Origin: Caballeronia sp. GAFFF1
GTDB lineage: Bacteria; Pseudomonadota; Gammaproteobacteria; Burkholderiales; Burkholderiaceae
Length of the DNA stretch: 64,000 bases
Reading direction: 5' to 3'
NCBI RefSeq assembly: GCF_023630705.1
Contig: NZ_JALQEM010000028.1
Location: 310,001-374,000 of the forward strand
Positions 25,988 to 38,167 of the stretch are shown piece after piece. Position numbers and translations under genes: made by a program. The notes beneath the pieces were generated by a model. The model was given only the letters and a program-made list of their open reading frames with translations, had not been told where the DNA came from and searched no databases. Position 1 is the stretch's first letter; the number at the start of each line of letters is the position of its first letter.

Positions 25988-27439
25988 TCACTTGGCCTGC
26001 GCGTCGGCGACATCTTGCGTCTGCGCCGGCTCGTTCACATTCCATCCGCCGCCCAATGCCTTCACGAGCGCGACCGATACCGTATGCTGCTGGCCGCGAA
26101 TCTGCACATCCTGCCGCTCGCTCGTGAGCAACTGCTGCTGCGCCGTGATGACATCGAGATAAGCGACGAGGCCGCCGGAATAGCGGTCATTCGCGAGCGA
26201 GAGCAGACGCTGCGCATCCATCACGGCGGCATGCGACTGCTTCGCTGCGCCGTCCAGCACGGAGAGCCCGACGATGCCGTCCTGTACTTGCTGGAACGCG
26301 TTCAACACGGTCTGACGGTAATTCGCTTCGGTTGCGCGATAACCCTCGCTCGCGAATGCGACCGCCGCCGAGCGACGGCCGCCATCGAACACGACCTGGC
26401 TCGCCATCGTGCCGATGGTCCACAAGAGACTCGGCGCAGAGATCAGGCTCGTGAGCGCGGTGCTTTCCCAGCCGATGGAGCCGTGCAACGTGAGGCTCGG
26501 AAAGAACGCGGCCTTCGCGACCCCGATCTGCGCGTTGGCGGCGGCCATCGCGCGTTCCGCGGACGCGACATCGGGCCTGCGTTGCAGCACGTCGCTCGGC
26601 ACGCCGAGCGGTATCGGCGGAATCGGGCGTTCATCGACTCTCGCGGCAATCGAGAACTGCGGCGCGGGCGTGGCGACCAGCGCGGCGATCGCATGCTCGT
26701 ATTGCGCGCGCTGATTGAGCAGCAGTTGCGCTTGCACACGCGTCGAATCAAGCTGCGATTGCTGTTGCAACACATCGAGGCCGGATACCGCGCCGAGACT
26801 GTGCTGCGTGTTCACGTAGTCGAGCGCCTTCTCCTGCAACTGCACCGAGCGATTGAGCACGTCGATCTCGGCATCGAGTTCGCGCATCGAGAAGTAAGCG
26901 CTCGCGAGGTCGGTGGTCAGGACGAGGCGCGCGTTGGCGAGGTCATCGCGTGTCTGGTCTTCCGATGCCTGCGCGCTTTCCACTTCGCGGCGAATGCGGC
27001 CGAAGAGATCGAGGTCGTAATCGACCGTGGGCGCGAGCTTGAGATCGTTCTGCACGGTCGACATGCTCGGCGTGCTGTAGTTGTTCACCGGGCGATTGCG
27101 CGAGGTGCGCGTGCGTGCCGCCTGTGCGCCGAGATCGACTTCGGGCAGCGCGAGCGATGACGTCTGCGCGAGTGTCGCGCGAGCCTGCTCGTAATGGGCG
27201 CTCGCGGCGGCGAGCGTCTGGTTCTGCGCGAGCGCCTGCGATTCGAGCCCGTCGAGAATGTCGTCATCGAAGCCGCGCCACCAGTCGAGAGCGAGCGGCG
27301 CATGCGAAGGCTCGGCCACGCGCCAGTAGGAGTCCGTCTTCCATGTCGGCGGCGTCTCTGCAAGCGGGCGCTGATAGTCGGGGCCGACCGTGCAGGCCGC
27401 GAGCATCGACAGCAACGCGATAGAGGCGATGCGTCTCAT
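25988..27439 (-). CDS. RND efflux outer membrane lipoprotein (NodT/OprM family)
   Basis: A 483-residue TolC-like outer membrane factor. The N-terminus MRRIASIALLSMLAACTVGP ends in a lipobox (LAAC), so it is a lipoprotein. Two OEP repeats follow, with long coiled-coil parts (residues about 70-240 and 300-460) and the typical RRPDVASAERAMAAANAQIGVAKAAFFP-like block. Its ATG overlaps the adaptor stop (ATGA). It forms the exit duct of the RND pump encoded upstream. Confidence 0.92.
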   Translation of the reverse strand: MRRIASIALLSMLAACTVGPDYQRPLAETPPTWKTDSYWRVAEPSHAPLALDWWRGFDDDILDGLESQALAQNQTLAAASAHYEQARATLAQTSSLALPEVDLGAQAARTRTSRNRPVNNYSTPSMSTVQNDLKLAPTVDYDLDLFGRIRREVESAQASEDQTRDDLANARLVLTTDLASAYFSMRELDAEIDVLNRSVQLQEKALDYVNTQHSLGAVSGLDVLQQQSQLDSTRVQAQLLLNQRAQYEHAIAALVATPAPQFSIAARVDERPIPPIPLGVPSDVLQRRPDVASAERAMAAANAQIGVAKAAFFPSLTLHGSIGWESTALTSLISAPSLLWTIGTMASQVVFDGGRRSAAVAFASEGYRATEANYRQTVLNAFQQVQDGIVGLSVLDGAAKQSHAAVMDAQRLLSLANDRYSGGLVAYLDVITAQQQLLTSERQDVQIRGQQHTVSVALVKALGGGWNVNEPAQTQDVADAQAK

Positions 27440-28719
27440 GATGCGGCCTTCTTGTCGCTCGCCTGCTGCTCGGGTTGCTGGGGTTGCTGAGGTTGCTGCT
27501 GCTGCTCGTGCTGCTGGCCTTGTTGCGGCGCGATCACCACATGATCGCCGTCCGCGACCGAGTCGCTCGGGTTGATGATGATCTTGTCGTTCGCTTCGAT
27601 GCCGCTCTCGATCTCCAGCGTCTGCCCGAGGTCCTGCGCGATCACGATCTTGTGGAGATGCACGTGTCCGCTCGAATCGACGACGGCGAGGCGCGGACCT
27701 TCCGAGCGAAACAGCAACGCATTGCCGGGAACGATCAGGCGCGCATGCGCGACGGACGGCACCGCGACCTGCACATACGCACCGGGGCGCAGACGTCCAT
27801 CGGCATTGGGCAGCGTCACTTCGATTTGCAGCGAACGCGTGGGCACGTCGATCGCGCCGGAGATATGCGTGATCTTGCCGTGAAACTGTTGCCCCGGCAG
27901 CTCGGCTTGCGTCACGACCACCTGCTGCCCGACAGACACGTTTTGCGCGTAGGCCTGCGGCAGCTGCACATACACGCGCAACGGATCGGACTGCGCGAGC
28001 GCGAAGAGCGCGCGGCTTGCGCCACTGCCTGCATCGATGAGATCGCCGACATCGACGTTGCGCTGCGTGACCACGCCAGCAAACGGCGCCACGATACGCT
28101 TGAACGATTCGAGCTGGCGCAGGCGCTTCACGTTGGCATCGGCTGCCGCAAGATTGGCGACATCCTGGTTGAAGGTGCTCTGGCGTTCATCCAGTTCCTG
28201 TTGGGAAACGGCATCGCGTTGACGCAATTGCTTCCACCGTTCAAGCGATGTCTTCGCAAGCCCGAGGCTCGATGCGGTCTGGTCGCGTTGCGCGACGGCC
28301 TGCGCGAGTTCCTGATCGATCTCGGGCGTGTCGAGATCAGCGAGCACTTGTCCCTGCTTCACGCGCGCGCCGATATCGACGTACCAGTGCAGCAGATAAC
28401 CGGTTGCGCGCGCGTAGATCGGCGACTCGACGAAGCCGCGCAGCGTGCCCGGCAGCGTGGTTTCGCCGCTGCCGTCCGTCTGTGTCGGCGAAGCCACGTT
28501 GACGTATTGCTGGGCGTTTTGCTGCGTGCGCGTGGCGACCGAACGGTTATGCATGAGGTCGCTCACGACCGTGCGAGCGGCGCCTATCGCCAGCAGCGCG
28601 AGCACGATGACGATCGCAATCTTCGCGCGCTTCCATTCGAGGTTGCGCGGCGGCAACGCCGGACCTTCGTCGGGATCGCGAGCGGGAATGGCCAGCGATG
28701 CGTGGTTCTTTTCAGTCAT
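27436..28719 (-). CDS. RND efflux periplasmic adaptor
   Basis: A 427-residue HlyD/AcrA-type membrane fusion protein with one N-terminal helix (about residues 31-52), a lipoyl/hairpin region with IYARATGYLLHWYVDIGARV and a beta-barrel. The C-terminus is a Gln/Pro-rich tail (QQGQQHEQQQQPQQPQQPEQ), unusual for the family and possibly a flexible or variable-number repeat. No lipobox is seen. It joins the permease to the outer membrane factor. It lies 24 bases after the permease. Confidence 0.92.
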   Translation of the reverse strand: MTEKNHASLAIPARDPDEGPALPPRNLEWKRAKIAIVIVLALLAIGAARTVVSDLMHNRSVATRTQQNAQQYVNVASPTQTDGSGETTLPGTLRGFVESPIYARATGYLLHWYVDIGARVKQGQVLADLDTPEIDQELAQAVAQRDQTASSLGLAKTSLERWKQLRQRDAVSQQELDERQSTFNQDVANLAAADANVKRLRQLESFKRIVAPFAGVVTQRNVDVGDLIDAGSGASRALFALAQSDPLRVYVQLPQAYAQNVSVGQQVVVTQAELPGQQFHGKITHISGAIDVPTRSLQIEVTLPNADGRLRPGAYVQVAVPSVAHARLIVPGNALLFRSEGPRLAVVDSSGHVHLHKIVIAQDLGQTLEIESGIEANDKIIINPSDSVADGDHVVIAPQQGQQHEQQQQPQQPQQPEQQASDKKAAS

Positions 28720-28743
28720 GTTCGGCTTTGGGCGTGATGCGGT

Positions 28744-31920
<3,177 letters not shown>

Positions 31921-32045
31921 TGAGTCGTTAGGAGAGTGCGGGGAAGGGCGCCGGTATCGTGCTTGTCAGCGCGCGGCGTACCACGAAGAGGCGGGCGCCT
32001 TGCGTTCGGTGCCGCTATGGTAGTGCGCGGGCACCAACGTGATAA

Positions 32046-32080
32046 TGACGCGAAAATGGCGCTCCCGTCATTTTCCGTCA
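32046..32080 (-). promoter_or_regulatory. CusR/CopR-like operator candidate upstream of the RND operon
   Basis: The 22-base element at 32053-32074 has outer arms AAAATG and CATTTT at the spacing of the E. coli CusR box (AAAATGACAA-NN-TTGTCATTTT) and matches it at 15 of 20 defined positions. It is extended on both sides by TGACG (32046) and a CCGTCA-TTTT-CCGTCA direct repeat with a 10-base period (32065-32080), typical for OmpR-family sites. It is about 130 bases from the permease ATG. The regulator at 25227-25940 is the likely binder. Confidence 0.45.
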
Positions 32081-32150
32081 GTTACGCGCGAACGTTCGGA
32101 CATTCATCGACTGCGGAGCGACCGCGCGAGCCGATCGCTCCGTGACGGGA

Positions 32151-32414
32151 TCAGTTCATGATGCCGTTCGTGTCGTTGGCTGGCGATTGCGGAGCCGCCG
32201 GGCGATACACGCTTGCGCCGGTATAGATGCCCTCGCGTCGGTCGAGGAAGCTGCCGGGATACCGTTGATCGTCGACGCCCGGAAAGTATCCGGCCCGCTC
32301 GGCTCGAATCAGGTCGTCGCGGACCTGCTGCCGCGTCAAACCGTTCGACTGCGCAGCGGCGGCAAGCGGCGAGAGTGCGAATACAACGATGGCAATGCGC
32401 GTGACTGGCTTCAT
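32151..32414 (-). CDS. DUF4148 small secreted protein
   Basis: An 87-residue exported protein. The signal peptide MKPVTRIAIVVFALSPLAAAAQS is followed by the DUF4148 core GLTRQQVRDDLIRAERAGYF. GAGGAG precedes the ATG at 32414. DUF4148 proteins are abundant and specific to Burkholderiaceae and relatives; function unknown. It is followed upstream by a second DUF4148 gene in the same direction (164 bases away). Confidence 0.85.
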   Translation of the reverse strand: MKPVTRIAIVVFALSPLAAAAQSNGLTRQQVRDDLIRAERAGYFPGVDDQRYPGSFLDRREGIYTGASVYRPAAPQSPANDTNGIMN

Positions 32415-32578
32415 GGCGAACTCCTCATGCAGATGATGGACGGACGCAATTCCAATGCGCGTCCACGGCAGAGTTGCCGTGGACCGGTCCATTGTAAGCA
32501 CGGGCAGTTGCGAGAATTCGCCTGTTTGCGGCGGTTTTATCGAAGACTGCGAAGGAGGGTAGTGAACGAATGCGCGGA

Positions 32579-32857
32579 CTATTGCGGCATCTGCTGTGAA
32601 GGCGTGTTCGACATCGTACCGCCCGAGGCCGACGTGCCTTCCGGCGATGCGCCATACGCCGTGCCTTGATGCACGCGCGCTTCGGCGGCCTCGATGTCAT
32701 TGGGATAGAACGCCTCGCGTGCCGCCGGCCGATAGCCGGCCTGCTCCAGTTGCTGAAGGTCCTGCTTGACCTGATCGCGTGTCAGGCCTTGCTGGGCCAT
32801 TGCGGCGACGGGTGAGGCGATGAGCGCGGCGGCGACGATACGCATGACGAGTTTCAT
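32579..32857 (-). CDS. DUF4148 small secreted protein
   Basis: A 92-residue exported protein with signal peptide MKLVMRIVAAALIASPVAAMAQ and DUF4148 core GLTRDQVKQDLQQLEQAGYR. The C-terminus is low-complexity Ser/Gly/Pro/Gln. AGGAG precedes the ATG. It is a paralogue of the neighbouring gene at 32151-32414, and the shared GLTR-QV--DL---E-AGY signature suggests a tandem duplication followed by divergence. Function unknown. Confidence 0.85.
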   Translation of the reverse strand: MKLVMRIVAAALIASPVAAMAQQGLTRDQVKQDLQQLEQAGYRPAAREAFYPNDIEAAEARVHQGTAYGASPEGTSASGGTMSNTPSQQMPQ

Positions 32858-33123
32858 GGCGAACTCCTGATACGGGTGAATGGCGATCGCGGCATGCGGT
32901 CGGGAACGGTGAGCGAGAGCCGCGAACAGGGCTCTCGCCACGGCTGAATTCTATTTGTCGTACCGTGACGAGATGCTGGCGCGCACATGACGTTTCGGTC
33001 AGCGGCGCGCGTGTCGGCTGCCTGAAAGACGGCGCGGCCAGTGATAGACTCGCCTGCGCGCGAGGCCCGCCCATCGGACGGAGCGCTCGACGCCCGCCTC
33101 TTCATCGAACCGGATACGATCAA

Positions 33124-34455
33124 TTGCCGTTCAAGCTGCCGACTACCGCTACCGCTCCGTTCTGCCCATCAGAAGTCAAAGGCTCCGTCGTCGTTGCGCC
33201 GGGCACTCCGCTCTGGAAGAAGCTGCTGCAATTCGCGGGGCCGGGGCTGCTCATCTCTATCGGCTACATGGACCCGGGCAATTGGGCAACCGACATCGAA
33301 GCAGGCTCGCGCTATGGCTATAGCCTGCTGTTCGTCGTCGTGTTGTCGAGCATCGCGGCGATGGTGCTGCAATGTCTGTCGATGCGCCTTGGCATCGTCA
33401 CCGGCCGCGATCTCGCGCAGTTGTCGCGCGAGCGTTACGCGAAGCCTGTCGCCCATGCGCAATGGATGCTCGCGGAGTTGTCGATCATCGCGTGCGATCT
33501 CGCCGAAGTGCTCGGCGGCGCACTCGCGTTTCATCTGCTCTTCGGCTGTTCGCTGATGTGGGGCGTGGTGCTCACGGCATTCGATACGCTGATCGTACTG
33601 GGGCTGAAGGGCAAGAACTTCCGCGACCTCGAAGCGATCATGCTCGGGCTCATCGCGACCATCGGCGTGGGATACATCGTGGAGTTAGCGCTCGTCAAAC
33701 CGCACTGGCCGTCCGTCGCGGCGGGACTCGTGCCATCGTTCAACGTGCTCTCCGAGCGCGAGCCGCTTTATCTCGCCATCGGCATACTTGGCGCGACCGT
33801 GATGCCGCATAACCTGTATCTGCATTCGTCGATCGTGCAGACACGCGTGGTCACTCGCGAGCACAAGGACCTTGCTTTGTCGATCAGACTTTCGCGGCTC
33901 GACACCGTTGCGTCATTGATGCTTGCGCTCCTGATCAACGCCGCGATCCTGATTCTCGCGGCTTCCGCGTTTCACGCGACAGGTCATACGCAAGTGACCG
34001 AAATCGAAGACGCATACAAGCTGCTCGCGCCCATCGTCGGCAGCGGGCTTGCCGCAATTCTGTTCGCGGTGACGCTCTTCGCGTCGGGGCAAAGCTCGAC
34101 CTTCACGGGAACCATTGCAGGGCAGGTCATCATGGAAGGCTTTCTGCGCCTGAAGATTCCGTGTTATCAGCGGCGCTTCATTACGCGGGCGCTCGCACTC
34201 GTGCCCGCGCTGATCGGTGTCTATATGCTCGGCAACGGCGCGGTCGGCAAGCTGCTCGTCGCGAGCCAGGTCGTGCTGAGTCTGCAATTGCCGTTCGCGC
34301 TGTATCCGCTGATTCGCATGACGAGCGATCGCACGCTCATGGGCAGCTTCGCGAACGCGGCGCATACGAAGGTTATCGCGTGGCTGCTTTTCGTCGTGAT
34401 CAGCGCCGCGAACATCTGGCTCGTCGTGCAGACCGCGACGGAGTGGTTCGCGTAA
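33124..34455 (+). CDS. mntH: Nramp-family divalent metal transporter
   Basis: A membrane transporter of the Nramp family (about 443 residues, 11 helices) importing Mn2+ or Fe2+ with protons. The metal-binding motifs are DPGN in helix 1 (SIGYMDPGNWATDIEAG) and MPHN in helix 6 (VMPHNLYLHSS). The start is uncertain: no ATG with a good ribosome-binding site lies near the conserved beginning; the TTG at 33124 (reading MPFKLPTTATAPF) gives the length expected for the family, while the frame is open back to 32965. Mn versus other metals cannot be told from sequence. Confidence 0.87.
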   Translation: MPFKLPTTATAPFCPSEVKGSVVVAPGTPLWKKLLQFAGPGLLISIGYMDPGNWATDIEAGSRYGYSLLFVVVLSSIAAMVLQCLSMRLGIVTGRDLAQLSRERYAKPVAHAQWMLAELSIIACDLAEVLGGALAFHLLFGCSLMWGVVLTAFDTLIVLGLKGKNFRDLEAIMLGLIATIGVGYIVELALVKPHWPSVAAGLVPSFNVLSEREPLYLAIGILGATVMPHNLYLHSSIVQTRVVTREHKDLALSIRLSRLDTVASLMLALLINAAILILAASAFHATGHTQVTEIEDAYKLLAPIVGSGLAAILFAVTLFASGQSSTFTGTIAGQVIMEGFLRLKIPCYQRRFITRALALVPALIGVYMLGNGAVGKLLVASQVVLSLQLPFALYPLIRMTSDRTLMGSFANAAHTKVIAWLLFVVISAANIWLVVQTATEWFA

Positions 34456-34491
34456 GCGCGAGGCTTGCGCGAACCTCTTACTGCCTACTCC

Positions 34492-35475
34492 TTACTTGAC
34501 GACAGCGACCGGCGTATTCGATTTCGCCGCGACGGCAGCGGGAATCGCAGCGTCGGCGGGCAGTGCCTGATCGACCGTCGTGCGTCCGCCATCGCGGAAG
34601 AACGCGAGTTCAGCCGCCTTGTTCAGCACGAGAATGCTGATACGTCGGTTCGTCGGCTCGTCGATGACGTCCTTGTTGAGCGGCAGGACGTCGGAGAGAC
34701 CGCGCACTTGCAGCACCTTGCCTTCGTTCATGCCACCCGCGACCAGCGCGCGCCGCGCGGCGTTCGCCCGCTCGCTCGACAGTTCCCAGTTCGAATAGCC
34801 TTTCTGATTGCCGGAGTAGGGCACGGCATCCGTATGGCCTGCAATCGACACGCGATTGTCAACGTCGTTGAGCGATGCGCCGATGTTGGACAGAATCGTC
34901 GTCACATAGCTTTCGAGCTTCGAGCTGCCCGATGCGAACATCGGCCGCTTGAGCGAATCGACGATCTCGATGCGCAAGCCTTCGCTCGTGATCGCAATGC
35001 GGATCTGATCCTTGAACGCGCGCAATGCCGGCGTGTTCTCGATCAGCGCGGTCAGCTTTTGCTTCAGTTGTTGCAGACGCTGCATGTCGTCGGCGGCGAC
35101 GGCCGCGCGCGCGATGGAGGGCGGCACCGGCTGCGTCTGGCTCTTGTTGGCTTCGCCGGGACGCGAGCTGGACAGGTCCTTGCCGCCGCCGTTGACGACG
35201 CTCGTATGGGCGGAGGCGCCGCCTTCGTTGCCGAACAGCGCCGAGAGCGGCGTATTGAAGTATTGCTCGATGCCTTCCTTGTCGTACTTCGACGTGGAGC
35301 CGAGCAGCCACATCAAGAGGAAGAACGCCATCATTGCGGTCACGAAGTCCGCGTAGGCGATCTTCCACGCGCCGCCATGATGGCCGCCGTGGCCGCCGCC
35401 CTTCTTCTTGCGGCGCACGACGACAGTGGGCGCGAGCACGGATTGCAACGGGTCGCGTGACGGTCTTTCAGCCAT
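34492..35475 (-). CDS. motB: Flagellar motor stator protein MotB
   Basis: A 327-residue stator subunit. One N-terminal helix holds the proton-binding Asp in AYADFVTAMMAFFLLMWLL (near residue 43), preceded by a Lys/Gly/His-rich cytoplasmic tail. The C-terminal OmpA-like domain binds peptidoglycan (SIAGHTDAVPY, LSSERANAARRALVAGGM). It lies 33 bases after motA, as usual. It works with MotA in the proton channel of the flagellar motor. Confidence 0.95.
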   Translation of the reverse strand: MAERPSRDPLQSVLAPTVVVRRKKKGGGHGGHHGGAWKIAYADFVTAMMAFFLLMWLLGSTSKYDKEGIEQYFNTPLSALFGNEGGASAHTSVVNGGGKDLSSSRPGEANKSQTQPVPPSIARAAVAADDMQRLQQLKQKLTALIENTPALRAFKDQIRIAITSEGLRIEIVDSLKRPMFASGSSKLESYVTTILSNIGASLNDVDNRVSIAGHTDAVPYSGNQKGYSNWELSSERANAARRALVAGGMNEGKVLQVRGLSDVLPLNKDVIDEPTNRRISILVLNKAAELAFFRDGGRTTVDQALPADAAIPAAVAAKSNTPVAVVK

Positions 35476-35508
35476 GAACGATGCTCCTTGTGTCTACGCA
35501 GCAGCGGG

Positions 35509-36378
35509 TCAGGCCGACTTCGGCGTCTTGGTGGCGCGCACGGCGTCGTCCAGTTCCTTGAAGCTCGGACGGTCCGCCGTGAAGAGCACCTTGCGGCCGA
35601 ACTCGACAGCGACCGTCGGCGCGTAGCCGTTCATCGATGCGAGCAGCACGGACTTCACGCACTGGAACGGCTTGGCTTCTGCCGCGCCCTTCGCGTTGAG
35701 CAGGTCCGCGAGCGGGCCGATGAAGCCGTACGCGAGCAAGATGCCGAGGAACGTGCCGACGAGCGCACCCGCGATCATCTCGCCGAGCACGGCGGGCGCT
35801 GCGCCGACCGAGCCCATCGTATGCACCACGCCCATCACCGCGGCCACGATGCCGAATGCCGGCAAACCATCGGCCATCTTCTGAATGGCGTTCGCGGCCA
35901 CCGCGCTTTCCGTGTGATGCGTCTCGAGTTCCTCGTCCATCAGGTCCTGCAATTCGAGCGCGTTCACGTTGCCCGCCGACATCATGCGCAGGTAATCGAC
36001 GATGAAATCGAGCAGGTGATGATCCGCCATCACGTGTTCGTACTTCTGGAAGACCGGGCTGGACTCGGGCGCGTCGACATCTGCTTCGAGCGCCATCATT
36101 CCTTCCTTGCGGGCCTTCTGCAGCAGTTCGTACAGCAACGCGATGAGCGACAGGTATTTCTCTTTGCTATACCCGCCGCCTTTGAAAACCTTGGGCAACG
36201 CCTGCAAGGTTTTCTTGAGCGTGGACGTGGGGTTCGATACGACGAAAGCCCCGATGGCCGCGCCGAAAATACACAGCAATTCAAAAGGCTGAACGAGGGC
36301 CGCCAGGTGACCGCCGACCCCCATGAAGCTCCCGATGACGGAGCCGATGACGAGTACCCATCCGATAACGACAAACAT
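35509..36378 (-). CDS. motA: Flagellar motor stator protein MotA
   Basis: A 289-residue proton-channel subunit with four helices: the first two near residues 1-50 (MFVVIGWVLVIGSVIGSFMG) and two near residues 165-230 (LPAFGIVAAVMGVVHTMG, GALVGTFLGILLAYG). The cytoplasmic loop carries the torque-generating charges. The ATG at 36378 follows GCGGAGAAATC. Upstream on the minus strand are a sigma-28-like promoter (36475-36502) and a large hairpin in the leader (36403-36447). Confidence 0.95.
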   Translation of the reverse strand: MFVVIGWVLVIGSVIGSFMGVGGHLAALVQPFELLCIFGAAIGAFVVSNPTSTLKKTLQALPKVFKGGGYSKEKYLSLIALLYELLQKARKEGMMALEADVDAPESSPVFQKYEHVMADHHLLDFIVDYLRMMSAGNVNALELQDLMDEELETHHTESAVAANAIQKMADGLPAFGIVAAVMGVVHTMGSVGAAPAVLGEMIAGALVGTFLGILLAYGFIGPLADLLNAKGAAEAKPFQCVKSVLLASMNGYAPTVAVEFGRKVLFTADRPSFKELDDAVRATKTPKSA

Positions 36379-36402
36379 GATTTCTCCGCAAATGTCCGGG
36401 CG

Positions 36403-36447
36403 TTGCGAGCCGTGCGCGCTCGTTAGCGAAACACGCACGGCTCGCAA
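36403..36447 (-). promoter_or_regulatory. 14-bp perfect stem-loop in the motA leader
   Basis: Bases 36403-36416 (TTGCGAGCCGTGCG) and 36434-36447 are exact reverse complements, with a 17-base loop that contains a smaller CGCT-CGTT-AGCG hairpin. It lies 25 bases before the motA ATG and inside the predicted mRNA. It is too far from a T-run to be a simple terminator. A role in mRNA stability, protein binding or attenuation is possible. Confidence 0.5.
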
Positions 36448-36474
36448 TGCATTGTCTGCATGATGCTGGGCTTT

Positions 36475-36502
36475 TTAACGGCGCAGTACACGCCGACATT
36501 TA
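36475..36502 (-). promoter_or_regulatory. Sigma-28 (FliA) promoter candidate for motAB
   Basis: On the minus strand TAAA (36502-36499) is followed 16 bases later by GCCGTTAA (36482-36475), close to the flagellar sigma-28 consensus TAAA-N15-GCCGATAA. motAB are FliA-dependent in many bacteria. Confidence 0.55.
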
Positions 36503-36613
36503 GGGTGGCTCCCGCAAACATTTCGACGCTCCCACCCTCAAGGTAAAACTTACACGCGCGATTTACGCGCAAGGTAATGGATTGCTGCCATGCGCTTCGT
36601 CTAACATCGGCGC

Positions 36614-37450
36614 ATGGACACGACACTGACAGAAGCCAGGCCGCGCGCGCCGGGCAGCACGCCTGCCACGGTGGGCATGCTGCTGCGCGAATGGCGTCAA
36701 CGCAGGCGCATGAGTCAGCTGGAACTTGCTTGTATAGCGGACGTTTCGACGCGCCACTTGAGCTTTATCGAATCCGGTCGCTCAGTGCCGAGCCGCGACA
36801 TGCTGATCCGGCTCGCCGAGCAACTGGGCGTGCCTTTGCGCGAGCGCAACGCGCTTTTTCTCGCAGCGGGATATGCGCCGCTGTACAAGGAGCGGCCACT
36901 CGCGGACCCGGACCTCGAACCCGCGCGGCGTGCCGTCGAACTCGTGCTGAAGGGCCACGAGCCGTATCCCGCGCTCGCGGTGGATCGTCACTGGACGATG
37001 ATCGCCGCCAACGCCGCGCTGCAACCGCTCGTCGCGTCGGCGGATGCGTCGTTGCTTGCGTCGCCGGTCAACGTGCTGCGCCTGTCGCTGCATCCGGGCG
37101 GGCTCGCGAGCGTGATCGAGAACTGGCACGAGTGGCGCGCGCATCTGCTCGCGCGGCTGCGTCGGCAGATCGACGCGTCAGGCGACACGACGCTCGCCGC
37201 GCTGCTCGACGAACTCGAAGCGTATCCCGCGCCGCCGCACGCGGGACGCGCCGAACGGGGCGGAACCGATCTCGTCGCCGTGCCGCTGCGCTTGCGCACG
37301 GAGCTCGGCGTGCTGTCGCTCATCAGCACGACGACCGTGTTCGGCACGCCGGTCGATATCACGCTTTCCGAGCTCGCGATCGAAGCCTTTTTCCCCGCGG
37401 ACGACGCCACTGCGCGCATACTCCATCGGGCGCACGGCGAGCGTCGCTGA
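36614..37450 (+). CDS. XRE-family regulator with MmyB-like ligand domain
   Basis: A 278-residue DNA-binding protein. Helix-turn-helix at about residues 20-80 (LLREWRQRRRMSQLELACIA, VSTRHLSFIESGRSVPSRDM). The remainder (from about 105) is the MmyB-like domain, with HEPYPALAVDRHWTMIAAN and VLRLSLHPGGLA. Members often sense small molecules and repress nearby oxidoreductases. The divergent neighbour is motA, unlikely to be its target; the small protein gene 121 bases downstream could be. Target unknown. Confidence 0.88.
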   Translation: MDTTLTEARPRAPGSTPATVGMLLREWRQRRRMSQLELACIADVSTRHLSFIESGRSVPSRDMLIRLAEQLGVPLRERNALFLAAGYAPLYKERPLADPDLEPARRAVELVLKGHEPYPALAVDRHWTMIAANAALQPLVASADASLLASPVNVLRLSLHPGGLASVIENWHEWRAHLLARLRRQIDASGDTTLAALLDELEAYPAPPHAGRAERGGTDLVAVPLRLRTELGVLSLISTTTVFGTPVDITLSELAIEAFFPADDATARILHRAHGERR

Positions 37451-37571
37451 CGCGTGATGTGGAACCTGCTGCCGCCGCGCGAATCAATCAACAGGAGGGG
37501 AGCGGCGCGCGCTGCCAACGCGCGCGCCGGTGCCTGCGTCAGCTTTTGTCCAACCAACGCAGAAGGCAGCC

Positions 37572-37844
37572 ATGATTCAGACATTCGAACACGTGATCGG
37601 CGGCGAGCGCATGCAGTTTTGCGCGAGCATCGCGGAAGGCGGCGGACCGCAGCGCGTTATCATCAGCCGGGCGGACTCGGCGGAGTCGCTCGTCATCGTC
37701 CAGGCCGATGGCATCATCGGCACGATCAGGGCGGAAGTGGAAGCGCCGGATACGTTCGTCGCGGACGCGGTGCGCAAGGCGCAGCAGGAAGCATTGATCG
37801 AACGGGCGCTGGAAACTGGCGAGGTTCAGACGACGAGTCTCTGA
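37572..37844 (+). CDS. Small hypothetical protein
   Basis: A 90-residue soluble protein, MIQTFEHVIGGERMQFCASI at the N-terminus and ALETGEVQTTSL at the end. No known domain is recognised. AGAAGGC before the ATG and codon bias typical of the region support it as real. It follows the XRE regulator in the same direction. Confidence 0.65.
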   Translation: MIQTFEHVIGGERMQFCASIAEGGGPQRVIISRADSAESLVIVQADGIIGTIRAEVEAPDTFVADAVRKAQQEALIERALETGEVQTTSL

Positions 37845-37860
37845 TTTTCTTCGATAAAGC

Positions 37861-37895
37861 CATGCCCGCGCGGCCCGAAAGGCTGCGCGGGCATG
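37861..37895. terminator. Hairpin between convergent genes
   Basis: CATGCCCGCGC (37861-37871) pairs with GCGCGGGCATG (37885-37895); the loop region GGCCCGAAAGGCT can pair further. There is no clear T-run on either side, so terminator function is weakly supported. It lies between convergent genes ending at 37844 and 37934. Confidence 0.4.
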
Positions 37896-37933
37896 CGCGT
37901 CTTGCGGCCACAGAAAAAAGCTACGAGCAGCCG

Positions 37934-38101
37934 CTACATGCGCGGCTCGCCGTTCTTCGGATCGGCCGGGACGAGCGGCATTGCCGAATCGGGACCGTCC
38001 GGCATGTCGGGATCGTCGGGATTCGGCGCCGCATCCGGATCGAGCAACTTGTCCGGATCCGGTTCGACGGTTTCTTCCGGTGCGTGTGGCAGGTTGGACA
38101 T
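37934..38101 (-). CDS. Small acidic Asp/Pro-rich protein
   Basis: A 55-residue protein, MSNLPHAPEETVEPDPDKLL followed by PDDPDMPDGPDS-type repeats. It is very acidic and Pro-rich, so probably disordered. CAAGGAGAACCC precedes the ATG at 38101. No function is known. Confidence 0.65.
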   Translation of the reverse strand: MSNLPHAPEETVEPDPDKLLDPDAAPNPDDPDMPDGPDSAMPLVPADPKNGEPRM

Positions 38102-38167
38102 GATGCGGGTTCTCCTTGAAATGGCCTGAGCCGGTTCGCAACCCGTGTTCCCGCCGATGCGCACGCG

